Assembly (NCBI RefSeq): GCF_007753095.1
Contig: NZ_CP036348.1
Location: 7,373,005 to 7,437,004 of the forward strand
From: Rosistilla carotiformis
Lineage (GTDB): Bacteria > Planctomycetota > Planctomycetia > Pirellulales > Pirellulaceae
Reading direction: 5' to 3'
DNA: 64,000 nt
The position numbers and the translations under genes were made by a program. Positions 1 to 8,588 of the stretch are shown here, one piece after another. The notes beneath the pieces are model-generated. The model saw only the letters and a list, made by a program, of their open reading frames with translations. It was not told where the DNA came from and searched no databases. Position 1 is the stretch's first letter. Every line of letters starts with the position of its first letter.

Positions 1-770
1 CGCCAACCGTCGACCAGCACGAACAACAATAATTTGAAAGGCAACGAAATCACCCCCGGCGGCAGCATCAACATGCCCATCGAGATCGTCACGCTGGCGA
101 CGACAATATCGAGGATCAAGAAGGGCAAATAGATCTTAAAGCCCATCAAAAATGCGACCTTCAATTCGCTGAGCATGTAAGCGGGCAACAGCACTCGAAT
201 CGGTACGTCAGCCATCTCCGCCGGCGGTGGTCCATCGACATAGCGAAAGAAGAGATGGACGTCATCGTAGTTTCCGGCCGCCGCGATCTGCCGGCTCATG
301 AATTCACAGATCGGTGCCTTGCCGATATCCCACGCCTCTTCAAGACTCATCTCGATCGAAGGATCGGTGTAGGGTTGGATCGCGTCTTTGTAGACCTGAT
401 GCCAAATCGGTCCCATCACAAACAATGTCATGAACATCGCGATGCTGGTCATGACTTGGCTGGGGGGCAATTGCTGCAACCCCATCGCCTGCTTCAACAA
501 CCCAAACACGACGATGATCCGTACGTAACAGGTGGTCATGAGCAAGATCGCAGGAGCCAGGCTCAGGACGGTCAACAACAGCATGATCTGCAGGCTGCTG
601 CTGAGCCCTTCGGGGCTGGTCCAATGTTCGGGGCCTTGGCGGACAAAGTCGATCGGATCGTCCAAGCGAATCGGCGTCTGCGTGATCACCTCCTGCGCGC
701 ATACATCGGCGGTGCTGATCGATGCAGCAAGACAGCCGAACAATACAAGGGTGATCCAGCTTCGTTGCAT
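1..770 (-). CDS. fliP: Flagellar biosynthetic protein FliP (3' end outside window)
   Basis: FliP is a membrane component of the flagellar type III export gate and works with FliQ and FliR in the inner membrane. The frame reads from an ATG at 768-770 through an N-terminal signal-like hydrophobic stretch (LVLFGCLAASIS). Three regions follow: a first membrane block (IMLLLTVLSLAPAILLM), the conserved TSIAMFMTLFVMGP region, and a C-terminal pair of hydrophobic segments ending in LLLFVLVDGW at the window edge. About 256 residues are visible and only a short C-terminus should be missing. In many bacteria fliP directly follows fliO, but here a gene on the other strand separates the two, so fliP must have its own promoter between 771 and 1150 or be read through. 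Identity is secure. Confidence 0.93.
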   Translation of the reverse strand, partial: MQRSWITLVLFGCLAASISTADVCAQEVITQTPIRLDDPIDFVRQGPEHWTSPEGLSSSLQIMLLLTVLSLAPAILLMTTCYVRIIVVFGLLKQAMGLQQLPPSQVMTSIAMFMTLFVMGPIWHQVYKDAIQPYTDPSIEMSLEEAWDIGKAPICEFMSRQIAAAGNYDDVHLFFRYVDGPPPAEMADVPIRVLLPAYMLSELKVAFLMGFKIYLPFLILDIVVASVTISMGMLMLPPGVISLPFKLLLFVLVDGW

Positions 771-1150
771 CCGTACACCGCGCGTGGAGAGAAATCCGTC
801 CTAGGCACTGCGGAGATTAGGAAACCAAGGCTCCCAGCGGAAGAGAAGTTAGGGAAAATCCAAACTTTGATTCAAGTTCGAGCATGCTAGCATCACGCCC
901 GACTTTACTGGTTTGAGCAACTATTCCAGTCGATAGATAAGAAGTCATGCCCCACCGATTCCATAGTCGACGTAGGGACATGTAGGTACGCGAGGGTTCG
1001 CGAAGGACGGCTGGGATCCATCCCGTTGCCGGTTCACTGCGATGCCCCATGCCATGATGGAATTGCCGATCGATCGGCCCCGCCCGATGGATGCGAACCG
1101 CAACCATTCCCCCTCTCGCAATGCCCCTGTTTATCTCGATGAGGAATCAT
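771..1150. promoter_or_regulatory. Divergent spacer between fliP and the MORN-repeat gene
   Basis: This 380-bp stretch lies between two divergent starts and should hold the promoters of both genes. It contains a perfect 10-bp palindrome, ATGCTAGCAT, at 884-893, which could be an operator. I see no convincing sigma-28 or sigma-54 flagellar promoter and no believable small ORF. The only clear signal is a GAGGA ribosome-binding site 5 nt before the ATG at 1151. Confidence 0.3.
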
Positions 1151-2422
1151 ATGAAGAGTCGATCGGCGAGATGTCTCGCAATCCACTGGATCTTGTTTGG
1201 CAGCGCCACCCTTAGCTCCATGGGAGACCTGGATGCTGACGAAAGTGTTTTGGTTCCCCCGATCGCGGCGCCAATGATGCTAGCCCCTGCCAACGAACCG
1301 GCTTCTTTGGACGACTTCCCCGAGGACAGCGTGTTGACCGTCGATACGCCCTACATCGCCCGTCGGATTGAAGAAGCCGCCCGGGAACTGGCTGGCGAAT
1401 CTCTGGTCGCCGACAGCAATTCCGAAATCGTCCGCGAACGCTACGACGATGGTTCGGTCAAGGTTGAACGGACCGTCACGCAAGATGAACTGGGCAACTT
1501 TGTCAACAATGGTCCCTATCGGATGTACAGCCCATCGGGCAGCTTGGTCGCCGAAGGCAACTTTCAAATGGGCGCCCGACACGGCGACTGGCGACGCGTT
1601 TATGAAACCGCCGACGCCAGTTTGTTGAGCGCTTATCCGTACAGCGAGTTCCAGGCCCCATTCGTTTCCCAAGCGACTTTCACCGCCGATAATCTCAGCG
1701 GCAGTTGGATCATCACCGATGCCCAAGGCAAACTGGTCAGCGAGATCCCGTTCCGCGATGGCCTGCGTCATGGTCAAGCGATTTGGAATCATCCCAACGG
1801 CAAACGGATGTACGAAGCCAACTATCGAGACGGAATGCTCGAAGGAGTGATGGCGGAATACGATGCGGCGAGCAACGAACTGACAAGCCACACGTTCCAG
1901 GACGGTCGCCGTGAGGAACGTGAAGTCGAACATTACAAGAATCAACAACCCAAAGCAGAATTCCTGTATCTATCGGCGCAGCAAACACTGAAGCAACGCG
2001 ATGATTGGTGGAACGCCAAGCCGGCCGTTTACGAAACCGCAGGCAAGCGTTTGAAACACGGCAGTTTTGTCGAGTACCACGCCAACGGTCAAAAGAAGTC
2101 GACAGGAAAGTATGAAGAGGGACATTTGACCGGTGAATTTGCCAGCTGGTTCGAGAACGGCCAACGCGAAACCCTAGGCCATTATCATGCAGGCGTCGCG
2201 GTCGGCGCTTGGGCTTGGTGGCATCCCAATGGAATGCGACGTGCCGAAGGGCATTACGCCAACGGAGCTCCCGAAGGTCAATGGATCAGCTGGACTCCCG
2301 AAGGAAAGGTTGCCAAACGGCAAACCTATGCCGATGCGAGGCCTTCGGATGTGGTGCGTAGCCGGAACGCAAACCCGGCCCGTCCCAGTTCGGCGAACGC
2401 ACAGCGCCGCGTCCAGCGGTAG
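1151..2422 (+). CDS. MORN-repeat (YwqK-like) exported protein
   Basis: The protein is built from repeated MORN-like units, each roughly 20-25 residues with a Y/W-x-x-NG-x-x-x-x-G core, for example YHANGQKKSTGKYEEG, WFENGQRETLGHYHAG and WHPNGMRRAEGHYANG. Such repeats form stacked beta-hairpins and often act as binding or scaffold surfaces. The ATG at 1151 was chosen because GAGGA stands 5 nt upstream and because the N-terminus that follows (MKSRSARCLAIHWILFGSAT) looks like a signal peptide, which suggests export. The product is about 423 residues. The gene sits alone on the plus strand inside a minus-strand flagellar operon, between fliO and fliP. Family membership is clear. The role is unknown, and a flagellar role can only be guessed from position. 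Confidence 0.75.
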   Translation: MKSRSARCLAIHWILFGSATLSSMGDLDADESVLVPPIAAPMMLAPANEPASLDDFPEDSVLTVDTPYIARRIEEAARELAGESLVADSNSEIVRERYDDGSVKVERTVTQDELGNFVNNGPYRMYSPSGSLVAEGNFQMGARHGDWRRVYETADASLLSAYPYSEFQAPFVSQATFTADNLSGSWIITDAQGKLVSEIPFRDGLRHGQAIWNHPNGKRMYEANYRDGMLEGVMAEYDAASNELTSHTFQDGRREEREVEHYKNQQPKAEFLYLSAQQTLKQRDDWWNAKPAVYETAGKRLKHGSFVEYHANGQKKSTGKYEEGHLTGEFASWFENGQRETLGHYHAGVAVGAWAWWHPNGMRRAEGHYANGAPEGQWISWTPEGKVAKRQTYADARPSDVVRSRNANPARPSSANAQRRVQR

Positions 2423-2443
2423 CCCCAGAGCGACCTCCTGACA

Positions 2444-2473
2444 ATCGGGCGTCGCGCACAAGCGACGTCCGAT
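2444..2473. terminator. Hairpin between convergent MORN gene and fliO
   Basis: A 12-bp stem (2444-2455 with 2462-2473) closes a 6-nt loop in the 59-bp gap between the convergent stops at 2422 and 2482. The single non-Watson-Crick position is a G-U pair in the plus-strand RNA, so the stem is better formed in the MORN transcript. There is no T-tract, so it may end transcription with help from Rho or only stabilise the 3' ends. Confidence 0.45.
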
Positions 2474-2481
2474 GACGGAAC

Positions 2482-3105
2482 CTAAGTCGCGCTGTGACTG
2501 AACAGACTGCGACGCGGGGCGGCTTGATTATCGACAAAGCCATGGGCTGCTTTGCCATCCCCAGCATCTTTTAACGCTTCGGCAAACGTCGCCCGCGCCT
2601 TGCCGGTGGCTCGAGCCATCAATTCGTTGACCTCGCCCGGTTCGGTGAATTCGGTTAACGTCGTGACACCGGTCTGCGTTAACGCGACCAACAGCACGCG
2701 ATCACCGCACTTCACCAAAGCCGCTTGATGGCGGGGATCGATCTGCGAAGTGCCCAAGACGGTGAACAGATCGCGGTTGAGCGTGCCCGCTTGGCGACCG
2801 CCGGTCTTTCGGGTCACCCAGACGAATCCGCAAAACAATCCCAGCACAATCGCGAGACTGCTGATCACGGTGAACAAAGGCCCTGTAGAGGCTTCGCTGT
2901 CGGCCGCCGTGGGAGTTTTGCTGCCCGCCGGTGGCAACGGGATCGATGTCCGCGAAGCCTGTTCAGACGGTTCCGTCGCGGGGGATTCGTTCAACGGTTG
3001 GATCGAATAGCTGGGATTGGAAACCACGCGTGGCAAGGGATCTTGAGCCGCGGTGGGAAGCATCGACAGCAACGTCAGCAACAAGATTGCGGGTTGGCGA
3101 AACAT
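2482..3105 (-). CDS. fliO: Flagellar biosynthetic protein FliO
   Basis: FliO helps assemble the FliP ring of the flagellar export gate. The 207-residue protein has an N-terminal signal-like segment (FRQPAILLLTLLSMLPTAA) and a Pro/Ser-rich linker. One membrane segment follows at about residues 80-100 (LFTVISSLAIVLGLFCGFVWV), then the FliO cytoplasmic domain with LNRDLFTVLGTSQIDPRHQAAL and the V-GDRVLLVALTQTG strand. It starts 3 bp after fliN stops, so it is co-transcribed with the motility genes upstream. The expected next gene, fliP, lies on the far side of an inverted MORN-repeat gene. Confidence 0.85.
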   Translation of the reverse strand: MFRQPAILLLTLLSMLPTAAQDPLPRVVSNPSYSIQPLNESPATEPSEQASRTSIPLPPAGSKTPTAADSEASTGPLFTVISSLAIVLGLFCGFVWVTRKTGGRQAGTLNRDLFTVLGTSQIDPRHQAALVKCGDRVLLVALTQTGVTTLTEFTEPGEVNELMARATGKARATFAEALKDAGDGKAAHGFVDNQAAPRRSLFSHSAT

Positions 3106-3108
3106 CGT

Positions 3109-3555
3109 TTACGCATTGCCTCCGGTCACCAATTCGGTGACGCGAACGCAGAAGCTTTCGTTCAACACCAACACCTCGCCGCGGGCAACCAAGCGGTCGT
3201 TGACAAACACATCGACGGGATCGCCAGCCAAACGGTCCAAGGCGACCACCGATCCACTGCGCAATTGCAGCACATCTTCCAACCGCATGTGGGTGCGTCC
3301 CAATTCGATCCGCAGATCCAGATCGACATCGCTCAGCAGGTTCATCGAGACGAGTTCGTCGATGCCGTCTTCATGCTGTAATTCGTTCAGCGAAAAAGGT
3401 TGCGGGTTGGCATCCGTTGCGGCTGCCGGGCCATCGGCAGCGGCAAGATCCGCTTCCGCTTGGTCGAGCAATTGCTCCATCCCGGCGGTCGATCGCGCAT
3501 CCTCCGCGACGGTGGGCTGCGGCGGATTCTGTGTCTGTGATCCATCATCTGACAT
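3109..3555 (-). CDS. fliN: Flagellar motor switch protein FliN
   Basis: FliN forms the lower C-ring of the flagellar switch, where it takes part in rotation control and docks export substrates. Residues about 1-70 are an acidic, low-complexity extension. Residues about 70-148 form the SpoA/FliN domain, visible as LLSDVDLDLRIELGRTHMRLEDVLQLRSGSVVALD and then DPVDVFVNDRLVARGEVLVL. It lies between fliL and fliO with short gaps. In many bacteria fliM sits between fliL and fliN, but here fliL is followed directly by fliN and no fliM is present in the window. Confidence 0.92.
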   Translation of the reverse strand: MSDDGSQTQNPPQPTVAEDARSTAGMEQLLDQAEADLAAADGPAAATDANPQPFSLNELQHEDGIDELVSMNLLSDVDLDLRIELGRTHMRLEDVLQLRSGSVVALDRLAGDPVDVFVNDRLVARGEVLVLNESFCVRVTELVTGGNA

Positions 3556-3579
3556 CGAACGGCCTTCGCTAGGTTGCTA

Positions 3580-4131
3580 TCATTCTTCGCGAACTTTGTA
3601 TTGTTTGAAACCGACCGACAGCAGGATCGGTTCTTCAAGCACGGCGTTACATGTCGTCAAAATACGCCTTTCGATCAAGCCCAATTGGTTGTCTTGCAAT
3701 TCTTCCAGACGCGAATTGCGGACAACCATCCGGATCCCGTGCTGCAAGCGGCCCTCTTTCTCTTCGAATTCTTTGGTCATCAATTCCTTGTTCTTTTGCC
3801 GCAACGTGCCGAACAAACGAAATTCGACAGCATACTGTCGCTCGGTCCCCAGCGGCGAAAAGGTCTCGCCAAATGGCCCCAACTGAAACTCGATGACTTT
3901 CTTTTCGTCGTCGTCTTTTTTGATTTCAACTTCGCTGACGTTCTGCACGTCTTCGATTAACTGCGATTCGGCCATCGCGGCGACTTCATCCGCCGACGGA
4001 ACCATGAAGAAGAACAACAACGTTTCGACGATCATCACCGCGGATACGAATCCGACGATCATCAATTTCTTACTCTTGGGTTGATCGGAGGGGGTCGCTT
4101 CGTCTTCGACGCTCTCTTGTTTATCTGCCAT
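3580..4131 (-). CDS. fliL: Flagellar basal body-associated protein FliL
   Basis: FliL is a single-pass inner-membrane protein that supports the stator around the flagellar rod. The 183-residue product has a charged N-terminus, one membrane segment at about residues 24-46 (MIVGFVSAVMIVETLLFFFMV), and a periplasmic FliL domain ending with KVREE. The domain includes the typical strand-helix order FGETFSPLGTERQYAVEFRLFGT and the late RRILTTCNAVLEEPILLSVGFKQY region. It begins 3 bp after motB stops, so the two are translated in series. The FliL assignment rests on topology, length and position. Confidence 0.85.
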   Translation of the reverse strand: MADKQESVEDEATPSDQPKSKKLMIVGFVSAVMIVETLLFFFMVPSADEVAAMAESQLIEDVQNVSEVEIKKDDDEKKVIEFQLGPFGETFSPLGTERQYAVEFRLFGTLRQKNKELMTKEFEEKEGRLQHGIRMVVRNSRLEELQDNQLGLIERRILTTCNAVLEEPILLSVGFKQYKVREE

Positions 4132-4134
4132 GGG

Positions 4135-4911
4135 TTATTGCCTCTCCTGATCGTTTTCCGGAATGATATTCTTTTGACGTTCGTCGTTGGTTCCGATCAA
4201 ATCGGAGACGGTTTCGTCCAACAGGAAGACTTCGACACGGGGATTCTGTTGTTGTTTCGCTGGGTCCGCGGCAACACTCATCGGTTCACTGTCGGCTGCC
4301 GCAGCGATTCGACAGCGTCGCGGATCGATGTGATGGTGGTTCACCAAATAATCGTAGACCTGGACGCTGCGGGCGTAAGCCAGGTTCATCGGTTCACGAA
4401 TCGAGACGGCCTGGGCCGCCATGCGGGCCGATGTATGGCCACGGATCTCGATCTTCTGCGGCTTGCCCTTCAGTTCGTCCGCGATCCCATCGAGCGCGGC
4501 CTTCACATCGTCGTTCAGTTCGGACTCCCCTTCGGGAAAGAACACGACCGTCCCCACCGCGGTCAACCGACCGGGACGGATGATCCGCACCGTCGGTTGT
4601 TCGCCAACGGGCGCTTTGGCGTCCACGCCACCTTTGTGCGAGTCCAGTTTTTTGGCGCGGCCCATCGTCGCCAAAACTTCAAACGCGGTTTCGCGAGGTT
4701 TTGCATCCCCCGGCGACATGCTTTCCATCGAACGTTCATGGCCAAATTGTTGCCGCATCGATTCGACGAGGGCTTGGAACTTTTCTTCTTCCTTGATCTC
4801 GCTGAGCGATACCAACATGATAAAAAACGTCAGCAGCAACGACATCATGTCGCCGAACGTCACGACCCATTCTGGGATCGCTGCTGCACCGTCATCTCCA
4901 CCTTCGTCCAT
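4135..4911 (-). CDS. motB: Flagellar motor protein MotB (OmpA-like stator subunit)
   Basis: MotB anchors the proton-driven stator to peptidoglycan. The N-terminus carries the plug/membrane region with PEWVVTFGDMMSLLLTFFIMLVS at about residues 13-35. The GDMMSLLLTFFIMLVS segment includes the aspartate typical of the ion path. The C-terminal OmpA-like domain (about residues 115-240) has the peptidoglycan-binding signature IEIRGHTSARMAAQ and later NLAYARSVQVYDYLV. At 258 residues it is of usual length. It lies 31 bp after motA and 3 bp before fliL. Confidence 0.93.
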   Translation of the reverse strand: MDEGGDDGAAAIPEWVVTFGDMMSLLLTFFIMLVSLSEIKEEEKFQALVESMRQQFGHERSMESMSPGDAKPRETAFEVLATMGRAKKLDSHKGGVDAKAPVGEQPTVRIIRPGRLTAVGTVVFFPEGESELNDDVKAALDGIADELKGKPQKIEIRGHTSARMAAQAVSIREPMNLAYARSVQVYDYLVNHHHIDPRRCRIAAAADSEPMSVAADPAKQQQNPRVEVFLLDETVSDLIGTNDERQKNIIPENDQERQ

Positions 4912-4942
4912 ATCCGATATATCCCGTATGACCTATGAATGT

Positions 4943-5704
4943 CTATTCTGCAGAGCGTTGTTTAGGCGGCAGGTAGGTCCGCAGCTTCTGTTCGATCGCG
5001 CGAGGGCTTTCGCCCGATTGAATCGCCAACACGCCGCGGATTGCGATCTCCATCGAGACCATTTCTTGGCGGCTGATCAGACCCAGCTTTTCCGCAAACG
5101 GTGAGAAGAAGACGTTCGCCACGATCGCACCATACAACGTCGTGATCAACGCCACGGCCATACCGGCACCGATGCTCGACGGGTCGGACATGTTGCTCAA
5201 CATCATGATCAGACCCATCAGGGTTCCAATCATTCCGTAGGCCGGCGCAAAACGTCCCAACTGGTCCATCACCGCCTTGCCATCTTTATGACGGATCGCG
5301 ATCGCGCTGACTTCCGTCCGCAACACCTCTTCAACCCCTTCGGGGGTGCTACCGTCGACAGCCATCTGCAAACCCGACTTGACCAACGGATGTTCCACCT
5401 CGGCGATCTTGCTCTCCAACGCCAACAGTCCGTCGCGCCGCGCGGTTTCCGCCAATTCGACAATCTGCTTGATCAGCGATTGCAGATCGGGGGCCTTATT
5501 CAAGAAGACCTTCATCGCCACCATCGGCGAACCGACCATGTTTTTCATCGGAAAACAGATCAACGCCGCCGCGACGGCACCACCGATCACGACCAGGAAC
5601 GAGGGGAGATCGATGAAGGCGCTAAACGGCGCGGAACCAAGTGCGATCGAGCCCAAGATCAGGCCCAGCGCTAGGATCACGCCGATAAGACTTGCAATAT
5701 CCAT
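4943..5704 (-). CDS. motA: Flagellar motor protein MotA
   Basis: MotA is the rotating stator subunit of the flagellar motor. Hydrophobic segments are visible at the N-terminus (SLIGVILALGLILGSIAL; PSFLVVIGGAVAAALICF) and after a cytoplasmic loop (APAYGMIGTLMGLIMMLSN; AVALITTLYGAIVANVFF). The conserved GMIGTLMGLI and ALITTLYGAIVAN motifs of the MotA/TolQ/ExbB family are intact. I chose the ATG at 5704, which gives 253 residues starting MDIASLIG. A TTG at 5728 would add 8 residues that look unlike the family. The gene sits between flbD and motB. Confidence 0.92.
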   Translation of the reverse strand: MDIASLIGVILALGLILGSIALGSAPFSAFIDLPSFLVVIGGAVAAALICFPMKNMVGSPMVAMKVFLNKAPDLQSLIKQIVELAETARRDGLLALESKIAEVEHPLVKSGLQMAVDGSTPEGVEEVLRTEVSAIAIRHKDGKAVMDQLGRFAPAYGMIGTLMGLIMMLSNMSDPSSIGAGMAVALITTLYGAIVANVFFSPFAEKLGLISRQEMVSMEIAIRGVLAIQSGESPRAIEQKLRTYLPPKQRSAE

Positions 5705-5743
5705 AATTTGAACGCCGTCTATTTCCAATCAAAGGGGAACGAT

Positions 5744-5956
5744 TTACGAACCGCAATGGGGAGACATTGTCGGCAGCAGTTGTTTTTGTTGTTGGTATCC
5801 AATCGCGCGATCGACGATCTCGTCCATCGTTTCCCGCACGATGAATCGCTCGCCCGTGGTTAGGGTCACGAACGTGTCGGGACGATTTTCGACGTACCGA
5901 ATCAGTTCGGCGTTCAGGATGAACGCTTCGCCATCAATCCGCGTGAGCTTGATCAT
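5744..5956 (-). CDS. flbD: Flagellar FlbD-family protein
   Basis: FlbD is a small protein usually found just upstream of motA. Its role is not well defined and may be regulatory or structural. The 70-residue product starts MIKLTRIDGEAFILNAELI and contains the family core ENRPDTFVTLTTGERFIVRETMDEIVDRAI. An upstream ATG at 6040 in the same frame would add 28 residues unlike the family, so the ATG at 5956 is preferred. It is the first gene of the visible minus-strand flagellar operon. Its promoter should lie between 5957 and 6277. Confidence 0.85.
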   Translation of the reverse strand: MIKLTRIDGEAFILNAELIRYVENRPDTFVTLTTGERFIVRETMDEIVDRAIGYQQQKQLLPTMSPHCGS

Positions 5957-6277
5957 GTTTAAAACTGCCGATCGATGAACCACGACTGCCGTCAACCGAC
6001 AGACTCGGCTCATTTTGCCGATGATGCGCAAATACAACATCTGCGCCTCTGATCAACTGTAGAACACGCTAGCTTCGATGCGTGGCGATCCGTAAGAATT
6101 GTGCTTGTTGTGGCGATCTAATGCATTTGCATCCCACGCGCACGGTCACGGTTGAAGCGATTGTGCCGACGACAACGAAGATCCTTTGCCCGGCGACGAT
6201 TTACGTCTACGCGTTCGGCCGAATCAGCACCGTCGCAGCGGTGGTGCCGCGGGGTCGACGTGAAGTTCAAGAAACGG
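5957..6277. promoter_or_regulatory. Spacer upstream of flbD
   Basis: These 321 bp separate flbD from the 3' end of the next minus-strand gene and should carry the promoter of the flagellar operon. The interrupted palindrome ATGCA-TT-TGCAT occupies 6121-6132. A possible -24/-12 pair on the minus strand near it has the wrong spacing (GG and GC only 9 bases apart), so I do not call a sigma-54 promoter. No gene is visible. Confidence 0.25.
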
Positions 6278-8518
6278 TCAGGCGAGGCCCCATCGCCGTC
6301 GCAAGATCCATTCTCCACTCAACAGCCCCACCACGATCGCGGCGACGATCCAATGATTCCAGATCGGTCGGCTGGGCAGTTCGCGCAATCGGATCGCGCG
6401 TCCGACGGGCAACGATGACCACAGCGAACCCGTCGCCTGGGCGACACTCAACATTTTCCCGCCGCTGATCTGGCTCGCTTCATCCAACGCCAGCAACGCC
6501 GCCCGCCCATCGGCAATTTCGATCGACGGCGTTTCGATCCGCAACGCCACCGGCTCCGGAGGACTTTCAAACACCGGGTCGATCAACTCGATCCAATAGT
6601 CCCCCGCGGGCAAATCGCTGACCGTTCCCCGCAACCGCTGGGGATCGCTGGACGGATACAGCGTCTCCAACCGCGGTGGGTCGTCCGGACTCCGGATTGC
6701 AACCCGCGCCTGACGACGAGGCTCCGCCGCGGGCAACGCCAGCTCGATCTCCACCGACTGGCCTTGAGTGAACCGCGTCCCCGAAACTTGCAAGACCGCC
6801 CGATCGATCGTGTCGATCCGCTTCCGGCGGGCCAATTGCCGAATCACTTGCAACCAGTAGCGTTCATGAAGATTGTGGATCGAGGACCCGCTGAGCCACC
6901 GAAACGACTCGTCGCTCAATTGCAGCCACACCTGGCCAGCACCCACAATCTGCGTCACGATCACCGGCGTCGGCGCGACCTCCTTCCCCGTTTCGTCAGT
7001 CGCCAAGACCACCTGCGCCGCCGGTTTGACAGCGGGCGCACGCAACAACCAATAAAACGGTGGCAGGTCGGACCAACGGATTCCAGCGGGAAGCGGCAAC
7101 TCGCCTGACGCTTCCCCCAACCGCGTGCGGAAGACCGTCAGTGGCCGCGACTGCAAACCCGTGGGCGCCTTCAAATCCTCAAGCTTCACCGGCATCAGAT
7201 GATCCCACGCGGAACCGCGAGCCGCCAAGCGATTCTCTGGTCCGGCAACCACCACCAATCCCGTCCCTTGCGATCGAACCAGATTGTCGATTTGATCGAT
7301 CATCAAATCGCCCAATTGATCGATATCGGCATCGCACAAAATCACCACATCCAAGGCTTGCAAGTCGCTTGCCTTCACCGGTGGCAGCGTCGCTGCCGAA
7401 CGATCTTGTTCGGCATACCGAGGGTCCCCATCTTGCAACACACTTGTCAAACGGATCAAGTTTTCAGCAGCCGCACCTTGCCCTTGTGCCCGTTCCAGCA
7501 GGTGCTTGAGGAACCGAAATTCATAGCTCGGCTGTTGGGCGATCAACAACACGCCGATCGGTTCGTCGCGAACCACCACACGCATCGGCTTGCGGTTGTT
7601 GTCGGTAAAGATCTCGCCAGCGATCGGCGGCGCAACAACCTCCAGATTCCAAGGTCCGGGCCGATTTGCAGAAAAGCGAAGCGGTACAACCGTCCGCGTC
7701 GACGCGGCTTCCATGCGAACCTGTCGACGATCCAACACGGCTTCGGAATCGCGATCCCGCAGCTCCACCGCAACTTCGCTCCCCGGTGGCGCGCTACCAC
7801 GCAACAGCACGCGGACCTGCACTTCATCGCCAAGGAACGCATGGTCGTCGGCGATCACTTCGTCGATCGCCAGCTCCGGCGGCGATTGCTCCCCTCCAAT
7901 CCCAACCGTCCACAACGGAATGTTTTGGGAAGCCAACTGGTCCGCCGCAACGCGTAGCGCCACCCCTTCGGTAACCACTCCGTCGGACAACAGCACAATC
8001 GCCGCCGTCGACCGGCCACGTTGTGCGTTGGCGATCTGCAACAACCCATCTCCCAAGCGACTGCTCAGCCCTTGGGCCTGTAGATCTTGCAACGCATCGA
8101 CCGGCCGCATCTGGTCGCTGATCGCAAGCAATTTCAGCCGATAGCGTTCACCCAAAGTCTCTAGCCGACCGGGCTCGGCCAACAAATCTCGAGCACGCGT
8201 CAGACGGTCGATTCCCGCTTCGCCCGCCGAATCGCCCGAGGGCAATTGCATGCTGGCCGAATCATCGACCAACAGAATCAAGTCGGGCAGTTCGGTCTCA
8301 AAAAACGAAAGCCGCCAACCGCCAAGCATCCCAAACAGCAACGCCACAGCAGACAACCGCAACACCGACAATCCAAGCACCCGCTGCCACGCGAGCCGTT
8401 GGCGGATCAACAGCCATGTCATCCAACCCGCCACCGCCACGAACAACAACACCATCGCCCACGCCGGCAATGGCCAAGCATGTTGAAATTCCCAGCGGGT
8501 GTCGGCGGCGAATATCAT
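6278..8518 (-). CDS. Large von Willebrand factor A membrane protein
   Basis: The 746-residue protein begins with two membrane segments (WPLPAWAMVLLFVAVAGWMTWLLI and LSVLRLSAVALLFGML). A VWA domain follows with an intact metal-site motif, VDDSASM (D-x-S-x-S), and LLSDGVVTEG. Later regions look like beta-rich and glutamine-amidotransferase-like domains (QALDVVILCDADIDQLGD; GLVVVAGPENRLAARGS). One more membrane segment is near the C-terminus (IWNHWIVAAIVVGLLSGEWIL). Such proteins are common in planctomycetes, and their partners are usually unknown. A GTG at 8536 is an alternative start. It follows the coiled-coil gene by about 70 bp and is probably co-transcribed with it. The precise function is not known. 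Confidence 0.75.
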   Translation of the reverse strand: MIFAADTRWEFQHAWPLPAWAMVLLFVAVAGWMTWLLIRQRLAWQRVLGLSVLRLSAVALLFGMLGGWRLSFFETELPDLILLVDDSASMQLPSGDSAGEAGIDRLTRARDLLAEPGRLETLGERYRLKLLAISDQMRPVDALQDLQAQGLSSRLGDGLLQIANAQRGRSTAAIVLLSDGVVTEGVALRVAADQLASQNIPLWTVGIGGEQSPPELAIDEVIADDHAFLGDEVQVRVLLRGSAPPGSEVAVELRDRDSEAVLDRRQVRMEAASTRTVVPLRFSANRPGPWNLEVVAPPIAGEIFTDNNRKPMRVVVRDEPIGVLLIAQQPSYEFRFLKHLLERAQGQGAAAENLIRLTSVLQDGDPRYAEQDRSAATLPPVKASDLQALDVVILCDADIDQLGDLMIDQIDNLVRSQGTGLVVVAGPENRLAARGSAWDHLMPVKLEDLKAPTGLQSRPLTVFRTRLGEASGELPLPAGIRWSDLPPFYWLLRAPAVKPAAQVVLATDETGKEVAPTPVIVTQIVGAGQVWLQLSDESFRWLSGSSIHNLHERYWLQVIRQLARRKRIDTIDRAVLQVSGTRFTQGQSVEIELALPAAEPRRQARVAIRSPDDPPRLETLYPSSDPQRLRGTVSDLPAGDYWIELIDPVFESPPEPVALRIETPSIEIADGRAALLALDEASQISGGKMLSVAQATGSLWSSLPVGRAIRLRELPSRPIWNHWIVAAIVVGLLSGEWILRRRWGLA

Positions 8519-8588
8519 CCGAGGAAGGGTTTCCACGAGTCGACGGTGCGGCGGACGCGGATGGGGACCGGCGAGGGCTGCGATCGAA

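Noticed and set aside
817..1107. Minus-strand frame in the fliP/MORN divergent spacer
   Set aside because: Not similar to anything I know and it lacks a ribosome-binding site. The region is better explained as promoters.
6110..6140. Possible sigma-54 promoter upstream of flbD
   Set aside because: The GG and GC elements are 9 bases apart instead of 10, so the match is not acceptable.
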